From Trogon surrucura (taxonomy: Eukaryota > Chordata > Aves > Trogoniformes > Trogonidae), in assembly GCA_020746105.1 (NCBI GenBank), contig CM036622.1, positions 15,791,987-15,855,986 of the forward strand: a stretch of 64,000 nt of DNA, read 5' to 3'. The notes under the pieces are model-generated. The model was not told the origin of the DNA, did no database searches, and was given only the letters and a program-made list of their open reading frames with translations. The position numbers and the translations under genes are program-made. Shown one piece after another: positions 61,146-64,000 of this stretch (within the stretch, counting starts at the first letter, position 1; each line of letters opens with the position of its first letter).

Positions 61146-63703
61146 AAAGGTCTCTTGGGATGGCTTTGCAAGCAAGGCAATTGTTCAGGCAAAACACAGC
61201 ATCAGGAGGTGCAGTTTGTGCTGGCAAAAGGGTCTTTTAGATTAGCATTTCCTGGGCTACACCAAACTGTAAGCCAGCATAGGAATGTTGTAACCTAACC
61301 ATTTATTACTGTAATGGAAATCTTCAGCTATGGATTTTGTCCAGCGGCGGTCATTACCATTGGTCACTGGTGACAAATAAAAAGCAAACACAAGTTTAAA
61401 TGTCAAGTTGGAATTTCCTGCAAGTTAGAAGGAGGAGAGTGGCAAAAATAGTGCATTTGCTGCTGTTTGACCCATTGCCTCCAGGAGTCCTTTTATCTGG
61501 GTCATGTTGGCCAACACCTTTCACCTCTCCCAGGGCTCTTGCCAACAGGAATGCCATTGCCCTGGTACTTTCCTATGGCATGACTAATTGATAAAAGTCC
61601 ATCTACTGCTTAGCCTAGTATAATCATTCCACTTTCTGAGTGTCTTCAGGACCTGAGGACTGCTGCCAAGGAAAAGTAGTATGTAGAAAAGGAGAGCTGA
61701 TGATAATCAATAAAGCAGCAGTTTCTGTAAACTGAAAGAGGCAGAAACAGGAAAACCATGTGAACTAAGGGAGCATTCAGTGCCAGAAGAGAAAAAGTCA
61801 AGGAGTCTGGAATACAGCAATCCAGCGAGGCTGTGTGCTGCAGAAACAGAGAGGAAAAGCAGAGCCAGCTACTGCAAAGCCTGAAGGAAGCACAGAGGCC
61901 ACTGGGGAGGCAGCATTCTGCAGAAAAACAGGGCCATCAGGCACAAAAAGGAAGCGACAGAAAAATCTAATGAGTGGCTAGGGGTGAAGGCTATATGTAC
62001 ACCTCTATTTACACTTTCAGTCTAACTCCCACTTAACATCATTCTCTTCCTTTACAGGAGGGTCAGAAACAGGGAGTCACTGCTAGAGACATAGATAGGG
62101 GAAGCATCACGTACCTCTCCGTCCTGATCACTAAGTACTAGCTATAGATTGGTCAAACTGAGAAAGAAGTAAATCACCATAACTTCAAGGTAAAGCAATT
62201 TTAAGGCTCAATCTCATCACCTGGAAGCAAGGCAGAAACCCCTGGAAATACATCTCATAAAATTTCTTACAATGCTGTGGAATTGAATTGATCTAAGCAT
62301 CTTCAGTTTTTCAGTTATCGAAATGAACCAGGCCATATACCGGGAATTATATGCAGCTAAACTTCTTTGCTTAAGCTTTTGGAATTAATTGCCAGCTACT
62401 CTTCCCATCTGTGGGAGTTCAGCCAGAACTTTAATAAGGCTGAAACATGTAACAGGTCTCAAGTCTTTCTGCCCACTCGACAGTCTCTCCGCGAGGCCTT
62501 CAGAGAGCTCCCAGGAGTAGTCTCCAACAAAACCAAAACTTAACAAAAAAACCTAAACCTTTCTTTCCACAACTAAGTCCTCTTTGGCACTGGAATAAAA
62601 GGAGAGGAAACAAATCTTTTTCTGCTTGTGAACCTTTTCATTCGTCTGTAAGGAACTCAAAAAGATAGAACTCTGAGGACTACGAGCTGTATTGTGTGGG
62701 AAAATTAGAGCAAGAGAAGTTAGACTGCGTCATTAAGTTATGGCAAGATAGTTGTGTGCAGGAAAACGAAGGGTGACCCTGTAAATTCACTACCCTCATG
62801 TCACGTAAATGAGCCACTTGTGTTTTTTCTGTTACATTTTCTCTCATTTGAATGCAGTTCCTTCCTCTTTCGGCCCAATTCAGAATTTCTGCCTAGCTTT
62901 ATTCAAATAATTGTGTCATAAGTCCTGAGCTTATCACAGCTTTCCCCTGCTACCTCACCTTGTATCACAGGGTCACATAAAAAGGACAAAGTGTGTCATC
63001 ACAGGACTGTGTGAGATATCAGTGCGCTTCTGGCTTTGCTGCTGTCACTTGCAAGCGTGACACTACCAGCGAGCTGCCATTAGGAAAGCCAAACCGATGA
63101 TCGTTCCTTTTCTGCTCCCCACAAAAGACCTGATACAAAACTCACTGGAGATGGTGGAAATATAAGGGGCTTTGGCTCAGGCCCAAACAGACCAGCCAGG
63201 AGTAACGCTGAAAATGTATCTGGAGTTGAGATGGTACAAAGGGACTAATCCCAGTCACCTTCCTTTAGCAGGAGGCTCAGAGTGATTTGAATTGGCTAGC
63301 TTCTGTTGTGAATTAAGCTCAAAGCCCCAAAGGCAACTCAATTCCAGTCATCTAGCTTTGCAGCCTCCTCCAAACTCAATCCAGAGGGAAAAGTGACTAA
63401 TCCTATTCAGTTGCTATGCTGCGCTAGTGCCATCGATTAAAAAAGCTCTGGGCACAGGGAAAATGAATAATCTAGGTCAGTTTTCCTTTGCAAGTCTTTT
63501 GCACAACTTGGCCAAAAAAAAAATAAATAAAAGAAGAAAAGTGAGGAGACAGTGAGAGGAAGCACTGATAAGGTGGAAAGTTCACCTGATAAAGTGCACA
63601 CACTTTGCAGAGAAGAAATAAAAGCAAATCAGTGAGGTTTTGTCAAAATTCCCCACATGGGAAGAGATTGGATTAGAGTATCTAGTTCTGCTATTTGCTG
63701 GGG

Positions 63704-63721
63704 AAAAAAAAAAAAAAAAAA
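63704..63721. repeat. Run of 18 A
   Basis: An uninterrupted homopolymer after ctggggg-like sequence. No associated retrocopy is recognised. Confidence 0.9.
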
Positions 63722-64000
63722 TTACATTCTACACTTTTCTAGTTCTTCAGTGTCCGTACAGTGCTGAGAGGACAATGATGGGTGAGAGGAAGGCAAGATG
63801 CAAAAATATTCCTGGGCATTGAAGTCAGCTTCTTGGCTCCCTCTCTCTCGTGGTTATGGGCATGGCACGGCTAGCAGAGAGGAGCAGCTCATTGCCTGGT
63901 CCTAGCCATGACCTGGAAGGTGAGTCATAAAGTGGGAGTTGCCACTGTAACAGTTGCTCAAGCGATGACATTAGTAGGTGCTTTCAGCAAATGCTTTTTT

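Larger units (their letters stand above)
59240..64000. other. Non-coding stretch to the window end
   Basis: Holds a CA/A simple repeat (59770-59805), a 12 bp perfect inverted repeat (61116-61145) and a run of 18 A (63704-63721). No gene, CR1 or LTR is recognised. Confidence 0.5.

Overview
The window reads as nuclear DNA from a bird, most likely a songbird. The evidence is the repeat content: 3' ends of CR1 LINEs, a tRNA-Ile-like SINE with a CR1 tail (the type described in zebra finch), and five copies of one avian-type LTR family. There is no bacterial or phage gene organisation, and the open reading frames are short and have no recognisable domains. All repeat names come from memory of the families and not from a database search.

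Layout. The first ~1.5 kb looks like the end of a plus-strand gene: an intron, a good 3' splice acceptor at 669, a few terminal codons, then a ~0.7 kb 3' UTR with polyadenylation signals at 1408-1425. I could not identify the gene. The rest, about 62 kb, appears to be intergenic or intronic DNA with no gene I can defend. At 2.4-3.4 kb it holds two diverged direct copies of a ~200 bp unit, and an exon-like block (3074-3243) ends inside the second copy at a consensus splice donor.

Mobile DNA. Five LTRs of one family lie at 10.4, 17.4, 25.2, 35.2 and 47.3 kb, all on the plus strand. Each has a CCAAT box and a TATA-like box, and I see no retroviral genes between them, so I read them as solo LTRs. 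The 25.2 kb copy is odd: it lacks its normal 3' part and ends in an inverted copy of its own 5' end. The 35.2 kb copy carries the nested SINE. CR1 3' ends lie at 9.8 (minus), 27.4, 52.6 and 58.2 kb (plus). The SINE tail closely resembles the 52.6 kb CR1, which fits a LINE/SINE pair sharing one reverse transcriptase. A MIR-like relic (42.7 kb) and several short candidate ancient repeats (36.6, 49.9, 51.4 and 56.5 kb) are also present.

Simple sequence. A pentanucleotide array at 58.9-59.2 kb holds 60 uninterrupted AAAAG units. A run of 41 T lies at 17.24 kb, just upstream of the second LTR.

Several AT-rich stretches with homeodomain-type AATTA/TAATT words (7.1-7.6, 32.6-33.1, 44.2 and 54.6-55.0 kb) could be conserved regulatory elements of a developmental gene neighbourhood. 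That is inference and needs cross-species alignment. I found no CRISPR, tRNA gene, rRNA or intact coding gene, and no clearly new biological system. The strongest oddities are the LTR with inverted ends, the nested SINE and its matched LINE, and the duplicated unit with an exon-like block.
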